A stretch of DNA of 5,900 bases from JBEGQX01 sp041180805 (lineage in GTDB: Bacteria; Planctomycetota; Planctomycetia; Gemmatales; Gemmataceae). The stretch is taken from assembly GCA_041180805.1 (NCBI GenBank), contig JBEGQX010000185.1:1-5900 (forward strand), written 5' to 3'. Every line of letters begins with the position of its first letter. Positions within the stretch are counted from its first letter, which is position 1. Made by a program: the position numbers and the translations under genes. Of the stretch, positions 1 to 5,316 are shown in pieces. The notes under the pieces are model-generated. The model was not told the DNA's origin. It saw only the letters and a list, made by a program, of their open reading frames with translations, and ran no database searches.

Positions 1-1626
1 ATGCTTTTGGGAATTGGTTTGCACTCCGCGCTAAGTTTCTTTCAGGTGCCCTGGCCGGTTCAGGATATCCACCAGCATAAGTTCTTTGGCATTTTCATGC
101 AGGCTGTGCATGGCTTTCGAATGCCGCTTTTTTTTCTGCTGAGCGGTTTCTTTACCATGATGGTTTACCGGAAGAAGGGTTTAAAAAGCCTGCTTTGGCA
201 ACGCACCGTTAGAATTTTCATTCCATGTATGATCTGCCTGTTCACCGTTGTACCAATGGTGGATCATATTTCCAAAAAAGTGATCCATGCGGGTTCAATC
301 CGGGTTCATTTGCCGGAGGAAACCCTGGCCGCGGCCATACGAAGTGGTGACCGCCAGGCGATCAACCTGTACCTTAGCGACCCGGATGAAATTTCCCGCG
401 CGGATGGGAAACTTGGGGTTTATCCCCTGACCTGGGCCGCCCTGAAGGGTGATTTGGAAACGGTGGAGGAACTTCTAAGCCTTGGCGCGGATGTGAACCA
501 GGTCAACAAGGATGGTTCCACCGCGTTGCATGGCGCCGCGTTTTTGGGCAGGGATACCGTGGCCAGGTTCCTTATCGAACAGGGTGCCAGGCTTGGCCCG
601 GTAAACCAGATGGGCCTTACGCCGTTTCAAAGCACTTTTGCGGACATCGCCACCACCAAGCTGATCGCGGGGCATTTGGGAATTGCACTACCCGAAGAGG
701 AAGCATTGAAAGCCGGAAGGAATACGGTGCGGGGCAAATTGTTTTTCGGGCAGTTGATGAATCCATTTGCCAAAAAGGGGGATGCGGCCAAGTCGGAACC
801 CCCACCCGCGAAGGAAGCGGGAAATACCATCTACCGCAGATATCAAGATTGGTTGAATTCCGGTTTTTTTGTGGTTACCTTTCGGGGGCACACAACCCAT
901 CTGGTTCGTAAGATGGTTTTCCATCATTTATGGTTTCTCTGGTATTTATGCTGGATGGTATTGCTGTTTGCGTTGTTGTGTCCGTTGTTCAAGCTGGTGT
1001 CCAAAATCCTGCCTGCGCAGTGGTTGCGAAACCTCCAATGGTTTTGCATGTTGGCGCTTGTGCCGGGTGTGGTGGTTCCTTTGCTTTTCATGAATTCGGG
1101 CAGTTTGATATTTGGGCCGGATACCAGCACCGGAATCATTCCCCCGCCGCACCTTCTTGGGTATTACCTGATTTTTTTCCTGTTTGGTTGCCTGTATTTC
1201 GAGGTTTGTCGAAGCCAAAACAACGTCATGAATCACTGGCTGTTGTTTTTAGCGGGTTTGCTAATCATATTTCCCATGGGGTATTTGAATATGAACAAGC
1301 CATGGGTGAATATCGTGACTCAGGCCCTGTATGTGTGGGCCATGTCCCTGGGGTTGATGGGCATTTTTGCGAGGTGGTTCTCCAAAGAGTCCGGGCTGGT
1401 ACGCTATGTTTCCGATTCTTCATATTGGCTTTACATCATGCACCTGCCATTGGTAATCCAATTTCAGGCCTGGGTACGCGATAGCAATCACAACCCAGGC
1501 ATTAAATTTTTCCTGATTACCTCCGCGATATTTGTATCACTATTGGCAACCTACCAGCTTTTTGTGCGCCACACGCCCATAGGTTGGCTGTTGAATGGTA
1601 AAAGAAAAAGGCTCCACCAGAATTAA
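1..1626 (+). CDS. Acyltransferase-3 (MdoC/OafA-like) membrane protein with ankyrin-repeat insertion; N-terminus probably incomplete
   Basis: A 541-residue reading frame that resembles the acyltransferase-3 family, which moves acyl groups from a cytoplasmic donor to envelope glycans. I count ten hydrophobic segments, the usual number for the family: about 1-18, 38-56, 67-88, 309-333, 345-365, 383-402, 410-428, 433-458, 470-490 and 501-521. Family-like features are 'GLHSALSFF' near the N-terminus with a candidate catalytic His8, 'HGFRMPLFFLLSGFF' (37-51), 'HHLWFLWYL' (308-316), 'SYWLYIMHLPL' (474-484) and 'TPIGWLLNGKR' (525-535), the last being typical of the MdoC/OpgC branch. Between segments 3 and 4 lies an insert of roughly 200 residues with ankyrin repeats (see separate entry). 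The ATG is the first base of the window. Homologues normally carry an Arg-containing stretch of about 15-25 residues ahead of this Met, so the true start is probably upstream. The substrate cannot be told from sequence. Family confidence is high; the exact role is unknown. Confidence 0.85.
   Translation: MLLGIGLHSALSFFQVPWPVQDIHQHKFFGIFMQAVHGFRMPLFFLLSGFFTMMVYRKKGLKSLLWQRTVRIFIPCMICLFTVVPMVDHISKKVIHAGSIRVHLPEETLAAAIRSGDRQAINLYLSDPDEISRADGKLGVYPLTWAALKGDLETVEELLSLGADVNQVNKDGSTALHGAAFLGRDTVARFLIEQGARLGPVNQMGLTPFQSTFADIATTKLIAGHLGIALPEEEALKAGRNTVRGKLFFGQLMNPFAKKGDAAKSEPPPAKEAGNTIYRRYQDWLNSGFFVVTFRGHTTHLVRKMVFHHLWFLWYLCWMVLLFALLCPLFKLVSKILPAQWLRNLQWFCMLALVPGVVVPLLFMNSGSLIFGPDTSTGIIPPPHLLGYYLIFFLFGCLYFEVCRSQNNVMNHWLLFLAGLLIIFPMGYLNMNKPWVNIVTQALYVWAMSLGLMGIFARWFSKESGLVRYVSDSSYWLYIMHLPLVIQFQAWVRDSNHNPGIKFFLITSAIFVSLLATYQLFVRHTPIGWLLNGKRKRLHQN
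313..690 (+). other. Ankyrin-repeat block inserted in the acyltransferase
   Basis: This covers residues about 105-230 of the acyltransferase. A capping helix pair 'LAAAIRSGDRQAINLYL' (109-125) is followed by two good ankyrin repeats, 139-170 ('PLTWAALKGDLETVEELLSLGADVN') and 171-203 ('GSTALHGAAFLGRDTVARFLIEQGA'), and a degenerate third at 204-230 that starts 'MGLTPFQ'. A Lys/Pro/Glu-rich linker follows at about 255-275. Ankyrin stacks bind proteins, so this is probably a partner-docking or regulatory module. It is in frame with membrane segments on both sides, so it is a true insertion and not two adjacent genes. Confidence 0.85.
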
Positions 1627-1662
1627 TCCCGCCCTTATTTCATAGCGTTTTTGCGGTTGCTA

Positions 1663-1789
1663 GGTCCGGCAAGCACATGGTATTTCCTTCTTGCTAAAAA
1701 CGCTGGCCCGGGTGGCGCAACCCAGGTAAATGCCTTTAGTTACCCTGGACCGGATCTATTGTTCTCGTACCTAAGCGGTCCGGAAAGCA
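1663..1789 (+). repeat. Separated 13-bp direct repeat
   Basis: GGTCCGGCAAGCA at 1663-1675 recurs as GGTCCGGAAAGCA at 1777-1789, a 12 of 13 match 114 bp apart. Between the two copies there is a bulged inverted repeat (see next entry) and GGACCG (1747-1752), which is complementary to CGGTCC (1776-1781). No gene is visible here. The function is unknown and chance similarity is possible. Confidence 0.35.
1722..1748 (+). terminator. Possible hairpin downstream of the acyltransferase
   Basis: CCAGGTAA (1722-1729) pairs with TTACCCTGG (1740-1748) with one bulged C and a 10-nt loop, about 95 bp after the acyltransferase stop codon. No T-run follows, so it is not a classical intrinsic terminator. It could help end or protect the transcript, or it may be part of the surrounding repeat-like DNA. 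Confidence 0.25.
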
Positions 1790-1878
1790 ACCGTCAGGGC
1801 GTATTCGTCAGCTAAAATCCTGGTTGAACAAAGAATGTAAATCTCGGGCGGTGTTCTAAAGCGCAGAGGAAAAACATA

Positions 1879-1921
1879 CCCCATCACCCAACCCTCTTCC
1901 CGCCGGAAGAGGGCAATGGGG
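1879..1921. repeat. REP-like compound palindrome
   Basis: A perfect 9-bp stem, CCCTCTTCC (1892-1900) and GGAAGAGGG (1905-1913), closes a CGCC tetraloop. An outer stem, CCCCAT (1879-1884) and ATGGGG (1916-1921), continues it across an asymmetric internal loop. The C-rich left arm followed by a CCCTCTYCC/GGRAGAGGG palindrome resembles dispersed REP-type extragenic palindromes found in many bacterial genomes. The family assignment is from memory. It could also act as a bidirectional transcription barrier, since a T-rich stretch occurs shortly downstream (1936-1946). Confidence 0.55.
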
Positions 1922-1966
1922 GTTCCTTCCGAATTATATTTTTTTGACCGGGCTGCGTGGTTTATG

Positions 1967-2063
1967 GAGCGAGGTGCGTGAGCGCCCCGTTTGTGTTTAT
2001 ATTTCAAGAATTACCGTGGTGCTGCCGCACCCCGCTCACAAATAAATACGCACCCCGCTCACA
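1967..2063. repeat. Inverted and direct GC-rich repeat cluster
   Basis: CGCACCCCGCTCACA occurs exactly twice, at 2026-2040 and 2049-2063, 23 bp apart. A shorter relative, ACCCGCTCGC, lies at 2068-2077. Upstream, GAGCGAGGTGCG (1967-1978) is the reverse complement of CGCACCCCGCTC with one mismatch. Together they can form a long-looped stem or alternative stems. The cluster lies next to the REP-like palindrome in a gene-free region, so it is best read as part of a dispersed extragenic repeat. Confidence 0.5.
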
Positions 2064-2106
2064 TACTACCCGCTCGCGAAACCATGCAGTTGGTCAGGAA
2101 AAATTC

Positions 2107-2126
2107 AGGGGGTTTAAGGGGGTTTA
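2107..2126 (+). promoter_or_regulatory. Two exact tandem copies of a 10-bp motif upstream of the sigma promoter
   Basis: AGGGGGTTTA is repeated exactly at 2107-2116 and 2117-2126. A spacing of one helical turn puts both copies on the same DNA face. They end about 60 bp upstream of the -35 element of the sigma-factor promoter, a plausible site for an activator. No known regulator is recognised. Confidence 0.35.
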
Positions 2127-2149
2127 TGCGACAGAGTGTTCTATTAGTT

Positions 2150-2166
2150 GTTTTTTTCAAAAAAAC
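2150..2166. promoter_or_regulatory. T7-C-A7 palindrome, possible UP-like or curved element
   Basis: GTTTTTTTCAAAAAAAC is a perfect palindrome around a single C. Further A-rich tracts follow at 2172-2176 and 2187-2192. It lies about 20-36 bp upstream of the predicted -35 element. Such A/T tracts can bend DNA or contact the RNA polymerase alpha subunit. As RNA it would be a tight hairpin without a usable loop, so a DNA-level role is more likely. Confidence 0.35.
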
Positions 2167-2186
2167 CAGACAAAAAGCGAACTTTA

Positions 2187-2215
2187 TTAAAATCCCGGGC
2201 GTAGTGTATTATAAT
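2187..2215 (+). promoter_or_regulatory. Sigma70-like promoter of the sigma-factor/kinase operon
   Basis: A perfect -10 hexamer TATAAT (2210-2215) is preceded, after a 17-bp spacer, by TTAAAA (2187-2192), which matches 4 of 6 positions of the -35 consensus. Transcription would begin near 2221-2223, leaving a leader of under 20 nt before the sigma start codon. The promoter therefore excludes the in-frame upstream ATGs (for example 1991) as real starts. Confidence 0.6.
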
Positions 2216-2225
2216 TCTCTACATG

Positions 2226-2232
2226 AAAAGGA
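2226..2232 (+). promoter_or_regulatory. Ribosome binding site of the sigma factor
   Basis: AAAAGGA lies 7 nt upstream of the ATG at 2240. It supports that start over the longer open frame that extends upstream through the repeat region. Confidence 0.6.
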
Positions 2233-2239
2233 CCTTCCA

Positions 2240-2815
2240 ATGCTAACCACATCCCTTGGAATGCTGGATCGCCTGAATATTCAAAAAAGCCCCGAGGCGT
2301 GGGAGGCTTTCGTAAGGCTTTATGGACCACTCATCTACAAGTGGAACATCAATTTTGGCCTTGGTGCGGAAGACGCAAAGGATATTTGCCAGGAAGTGTT
2401 GCTCGAGGTATTCAAGAAGCTGCACATGTTTCAAAGAAGGGGCGTGGGCAGCTTTCGTGGCTGGCTGAACCAGATCAGTTATTTCAAGATGATGCAGTTC
2501 AAGAAGGCCCGCAAAAAGGAACTGGATTCCCGACCCGGTCACCATGAACTGAACAACCTCATCAAAATGGTTTCCAACAATGGCTGGGCCGAGGAATACT
2601 GCCTGGATGTTTTCAACAGGGCGTTGGCCACACTCGAATCCGACCTCAGCTTTCGGGATTGGACAATCTTCCAGAAATCCTTCTTGGAACAGTTGCCTCC
2701 AGAGGTGGTCGCCGAAGAGGTAAACTGCACCAAAAGCGCAGTTTATATCGTGCATTGCAGGGCTTTAAAGAAGCTTAAAACGGTGGTTTCCAAATTTATT
2801 GAGGATTTAAGCTAA
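2240..2815 (+). CDS. ECF-like RNA polymerase sigma factor (planctomycete kinase-associated type)
   Basis: A 191-residue protein with the two-domain build of extracytoplasmic-function sigma factors, which direct RNA polymerase to alternative promoters. Region 2 spans about 15-95: 'AWEAFVRLYGPLIYKW' (20-35), the core-binding 'DAKDICQEVLLEVF' (45-58), and 'SFRGWLNQIS' (71-80) followed by the basic 'KKARKK' (88-93). Region 4 spans about 125-185, with the helix-turn-helix 'LPPEVVAEEVNCTKSAVYIVH' region at 152-172 and the basic helix 'RALKKLK' (174-180). The length and the 'SFRGWL' signature match sigma factors found beside Ser/Thr kinases in Planctomycetes. The start is set by the RBS and promoter just upstream; the open frame extends back to 1991, but that part crosses repeats. 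The kinase gene follows after 73 bp on the same strand, so co-transcription is likely. The target promoters cannot be read from this window. Confidence 0.88.
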   Translation: MLTTSLGMLDRLNIQKSPEAWEAFVRLYGPLIYKWNINFGLGAEDAKDICQEVLLEVFKKLHMFQRRGVGSFRGWLNQISYFKMMQFKKARKKELDSRPGHHELNNLIKMVSNNGWAEEYCLDVFNRALATLESDLSFRDWTIFQKSFLEQLPPEVVAEEVNCTKSAVYIVHCRALKKLKTVVSKFIEDLS

Positions 2816-2888
2816 ATTTCTGAAAGAACCAAGCCATTTTTAGGATTTAATAATTGGAGATTTTTAATGTTGGCTTTCTTGGAATGCA
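2816..2888 (+). promoter_or_regulatory. Sigma-kinase junction with overlapping mini-ORF and repeated 9-mer
   Basis: This 73-bp gap has no convincing promoter or terminator, which favours read-through from the sigma gene. The kinase ATG (2889) has only a weak GGA (2881-2883) ahead of it. A better Shine-Dalgarno, TGGAG (2855-2859), precedes an out-of-frame ATG at 2867. That ATG opens a 15-codon mini-ORF ending at 2912-2914, inside the kinase gene. AGGATTTAA occurs at 2842-2850, and also at 2802-2810 in the end of the sigma gene. Confidence 0.4.
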
Positions 2889-4988
2889 ATGAAACAGCGT
2901 TTCAACTGTCCTGAAGAAGCAATGCTGAAGGCGGTGGTTATTGGCGATGTCCATGAACCACTGCTGGATTACTATCTGGAACACATCCAGCAGTGCGAGC
3001 ATTGCACGGAAATCATCGGCAAATCCAGTTGGGCGCAGCTTGAGTTCCAGGCCCTGGTGGCAAGATCCAAGGTGAACCTTGCGGATCTGAAGCCGGATAA
3101 TTGCTCGGTGGACATGGCCTGGCTGGAATCGGTGATGAAGAATTACCCCGCCGCGGATTTTAACCCGGCTGGCAATCCGGATAACGCGTTTGGCCTGCCG
3201 GAAGTCATTGGTAATTTCAGGCTTACCAGCCTGCTAGGCGATGGATCCACATCCATCGTTTGTCAGGCGGTGGACATGAACCTTCATCGTCAGGTGGCGC
3301 TGAAAATCATTCACCCGGGGTTCGAGGGCAACACCGAACTGCAGGAATCCATTTTGTCGGAAGCCCGTGCCATAGCCTCGCTAAGCCACGAAAACATCGT
3401 GCCCATCTATCAGGTGGAAAAATTTGGCAATAGCCCCATACTGGTATTCCCGCTTCTGCCTGGCAGCACACTGCAAAAGGCCCTACAGGAAAAGCAGTTC
3501 TCCCTGAAGGAAAGCCTGCAAATTATCAGGGACCTGGCGCAGGCGCTGGATTTCATTCATTCCCGTGGTGTTTTGCACCGTGATATCAAGCCTTCCAACA
3601 TCTGGCTGGGCCAAAGGGAAGATGGCAGGCCATGCGCCAAGCTTTTTGACTTTGGCTTTGTCGGGTTGCAGCAGAACCGTTCAGGCACCAGCGGCTACAT
3701 GGCGCCAGAGCAGATCAGTCATTTGCCCAATTCCCCTGCAACGGACATGTTTGCCCTGGGCACCCTGCTGTTTCAGCTTACCAGGGGGAAAAGTCCGTCC
3801 GAAAAAATCCGCAGGCTTGTCGAGCAGTTGCTTGCTAACAACCCTTCCCAACGACCGGATGCCAGGCAGGTGTTAACCGTCATCGAACAACAGTTGCGTG
3901 GCAGGCGCAAGCTATTGTTGGCGGGGGCTGGGTTAGTGGTAGCCATGGTTGGAGTATTGGTGGGTGCCAAACTCTGGTCAGCGGGGCCCAAGCAGGGGCC
4001 TGTTGCCACAAAGCCAGAGGTGGTTTCCACGAAACCTGTTGTCAATAATCTGGTCAAGCCATTGCTTGCGCTGGAATCGCAGCCTCGTTTTTCAAGCAGC
4101 CTTTCGGCAAATGCCAAATGGTTTGTTCGGCAGATTAGCCAACACGAACTGGAACTTGTGGATGCAAAAACCCAGGCTCCATCGGGGCGCATGACCGTTG
4201 AAGATGATGTCAATGGTCTGGAATTAAATGGCAGTGGCAATTTATTGGCCATTTCCGGGAAACAGAAAAGCCTGCACATTGTCACTCTGCCCGACCTAAA
4301 GATTGTTTTCAAATCTGAAGTCAGTCATTCCATCAACAAGATGCATTGGGCGGGGAAAAAATCGGATATTCTGGTATTTCAACAGGGCGGCGATCTTTTT
4401 TCCCTGTTGGCGGACAGCAAATCCGGCAAGTTTGCGGAAAACCCGATCGAAATTCCTTTATTTCCCAACAAGGTCAAAAATCCTGCGCTGGTGCAAGATT
4501 TTACGTGCGATGCCAATGCAGACCATCTTTTGGCTTTTACCAACAACCAGGGGCTTGTGGTCTGGTCTTTTGAAAAAAGCAGTGTGGTGCAACTTTCTTC
4601 CCAGGTGGACAAAAGCAAGGAATCACACCTGGGCTGGCGTGACAAGGACACCTATTGTGTCTACCAGGGAAGAAATGTCATTGAAACCAGCATTCTTCCG
4701 GAAAATACCCAGCGCTCGTTGTTTCCCAGGTCAATCGATCAATGGCAGCTTCCCAGTGCAGCCGAGGATGTCATCTGGCTGGATGAAAAAAGTCTGGTTT
4801 ATCTTGCCGATATAGGTGGGGCTATTCCCCGGATTCATCAGTTGAAGCGTGGTGGTCGCAATTCGCTTGCAGAGTTTGATTCCTCGGGTCAAATCGTGTA
4901 CAAGTTGCAATCGTTGGGTAGCTCCGGTCAGTTTGCGGCGCATTGCAAATCTGGTAAAGTGCTCATCTTTCAGGCCGCTATCCAATAG
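2889..4988 (+). CDS. Membrane-anchored Ser/Thr protein kinase with N-terminal zinc-finger-like motif and C-terminal beta-propeller-like domain
   Basis: A 699-residue receptor-like Hanks-type kinase. Residues 1-45 carry Cys7 and 'HIQQCEHC' (His32, Cys36, Cys39), an H-x3-C-x2-C arrangement like zinc-binding anti-sigma domains. The kinase domain spans about 110-335: glycine loop 'GDGSTSIV' (117-124), 'VALK' with Lys139, 'HRDIKPSN' with catalytic Asp232 and Asn237, 'DFG' at 254-256, 'MAPEQ' at 271-275, 'DMFALG' at 286-291 and 'NPSQRPDA' at 318-325. All catalytic residues are present, so activity is expected. Basic 'RGRRK' (337-341) precedes one membrane helix (342-363), which puts the kinase in the cytoplasm and residues 364-699 outside. 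That outer part shows about seven beta-rich segments of 30-37 residues, as in WD40-like propellers. The start at 2889 keeps Cys7; the next Met (residue 12) would lose it. The preceding sigma gene suggests a shared pathway. Kinase: near certain. Propeller and zinc site: inferred. Confidence 0.9.
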   Translation: MKQRFNCPEEAMLKAVVIGDVHEPLLDYYLEHIQQCEHCTEIIGKSSWAQLEFQALVARSKVNLADLKPDNCSVDMAWLESVMKNYPAADFNPAGNPDNAFGLPEVIGNFRLTSLLGDGSTSIVCQAVDMNLHRQVALKIIHPGFEGNTELQESILSEARAIASLSHENIVPIYQVEKFGNSPILVFPLLPGSTLQKALQEKQFSLKESLQIIRDLAQALDFIHSRGVLHRDIKPSNIWLGQREDGRPCAKLFDFGFVGLQQNRSGTSGYMAPEQISHLPNSPATDMFALGTLLFQLTRGKSPSEKIRRLVEQLLANNPSQRPDARQVLTVIEQQLRGRRKLLLAGAGLVVAMVGVLVGAKLWSAGPKQGPVATKPEVVSTKPVVNNLVKPLLALESQPRFSSSLSANAKWFVRQISQHELELVDAKTQAPSGRMTVEDDVNGLELNGSGNLLAISGKQKSLHIVTLPDLKIVFKSEVSHSINKMHWAGKKSDILVFQQGGDLFSLLADSKSGKFAENPIEIPLFPNKVKNPALVQDFTCDANADHLLAFTNNQGLVVWSFEKSSVVQLSSQVDKSKESHLGWRDKDTYCVYQGRNVIETSILPENTQRSLFPRSIDQWQLPSAAEDVIWLDEKSLVYLADIGGAIPRIHQLKRGGRNSLAEFDSSGQIVYKLQSLGSSGQFAAHCKSGKVLIFQAAIQ

Positions 4989-5046
4989 TACTCCAATATT
5001 TTTTTAACTTTCCATGAAAAACAACAGCTTAAACTGCGTCGTCAGC

Positions 5047-5084
5047 GCCAGATGGTTTACGGAATAACCATACTTTTATATGGC
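5047..5084 (+). other. Short mutually exclusive hairpins in the spacer after the kinase
   Basis: ATGGTT (5052-5057) can pair with AACCAT (5066-5071), enclosed by GCCA (5047-5050) and TGGC (5081-5084). Alternatively CCATA (5068-5072) can pair with TATGG (5079-5083). The two folds share bases and exclude each other. The stems are short and AT-rich, so chance is a real possibility. No intrinsic terminator with both stem and U-tract is seen after the kinase, although a T7 run lies at 4999-5005. Confidence 0.25.
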
Positions 5085-5224
5085 AAGTAAAATTCTTTGG
5101 TAAAAAGTTAATTATTCAAGAAATTGCAAGCAAAAACCGAGCCACCCTAAAATCTGTTCTTGCGGGTAAAATTTTCCGAAATCCGCCAAATTCTCTCACA
5201 GAATCTGAAAAATCACCCCCTGTT

Positions 5225-5246
5225 TCAGGATTTAAATATGTCCTGA
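5225..5246. promoter_or_regulatory. Operator-like palindrome upstream of the surface-protein gene
   Basis: TCAGGA (5225-5230) and TCCTGA (5241-5246) form perfect inverted half-sites around a 10-bp AT-rich centre, the geometry of a dimeric regulator site. The left half overlaps AGGATTTAA (5227-5235), the 9-mer also found upstream of the kinase. It lies 70 bp before the start codon at 5317. Confidence 0.4.
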
Positions 5247-5253
5247 TTTTGCA

Positions 5254-5283
5254 TGCAGTTTTTGGGAAAGCCCCAAAAGCGCA
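5254..5283 (+). promoter_or_regulatory. Stable leader hairpin before the surface-protein gene
   Basis: TGC (5254-5256) and GTTTTTGGG (5258-5266) pair with CCCAAAAGC (5272-5280) and GCA (5281-5283): 12 pairs including one G-U, one bulged A at 5257 and a 5-nt loop. No U-tract follows, so it is not a terminator. It ends 17 nt before the AAGGG ribosome site, so it could affect mRNA stability or translation of the downstream gene. Confidence 0.4.
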
Positions 5284-5300
5284 CAAAGTGTTATCTTGTA

Positions 5301-5305
5301 AAGGG
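5301..5305 (+). promoter_or_regulatory. Ribosome binding site of the surface-protein gene
   Basis: AAGGG lies 11 nt upstream of the ATG at 5317, slightly far but usable. It supports this start. No convincing -35/-10 pair is visible in the 328-bp AT-rich spacer (4989-5316), which otherwise holds only the hairpins and palindrome listed separately. Confidence 0.4.
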
Positions 5306-5316
5306 TTGTGGCAATA

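Noticed and set aside
930..1484. 184-codon frame on the plus strand inside the acyltransferase gene
   Set aside because: A shifted-frame shadow of the membrane region; its Cys/Val/Gly-rich translation has no domain and the main frame has clear family motifs.
1644..1704. AGCGTTTTT / AAAAACGCT inverted repeat after the acyltransferase stop, considered as terminator
   Set aside because: A 9-bp stem with a 43-nt spacer and no T-run after the second arm; too loose to call a terminator.
1771..2007. 78-codon frame on the minus strand in the first spacer
   Set aside because: It runs through the REP-like palindrome and the GC-rich repeat, has no recognisable domain and no clear ribosome site. More likely a frame created by repeat DNA.
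1991..2239. Upstream in-frame extension of the sigma factor (83 extra residues)
   Set aside because: It crosses direct repeats, an A/T palindrome and the predicted promoter, and shows no sigma-factor similarity. The RBS and promoter point to the ATG at 2240.
1627..2239. tRNA, small RNA or CRISPR in the first spacer
   Set aside because: No cloverleaf with a T-loop signature is visible, and the repeats are too few and too irregular for a CRISPR array.
2223..2246. Eight-codon frame (ATG at 2223 to TAA) overlapping the sigma start
   Set aside because: Its ATG lies at or next to the predicted transcription start and has no room for a ribosome site. AAAAGGA inside it serves the ATG at 2240.
2243..2755. 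170-codon minus-strand frame opposite the sigma factor
   Set aside because: An antisense shadow fully covered by a well-supported sigma factor; no domain of its own.
3773..4312. 179-codon minus-strand frame opposite the kinase
   Set aside because: An antisense shadow spanning the kinase end, membrane helix and linker; low-complexity Ser/Thr-rich translation without a recognisable family.
4989..5005. T7 run after the kinase stop, considered as intrinsic terminator
   Set aside because: I cannot find a GC-rich stem directly upstream of the T-run.
5056..5093. TAAAAT (5088-5093) as -10 of a promoter for the surface-protein gene
   Set aside because: No acceptable -35 at 16-18 bp, and similar AT-rich hexamers occur throughout this spacer.
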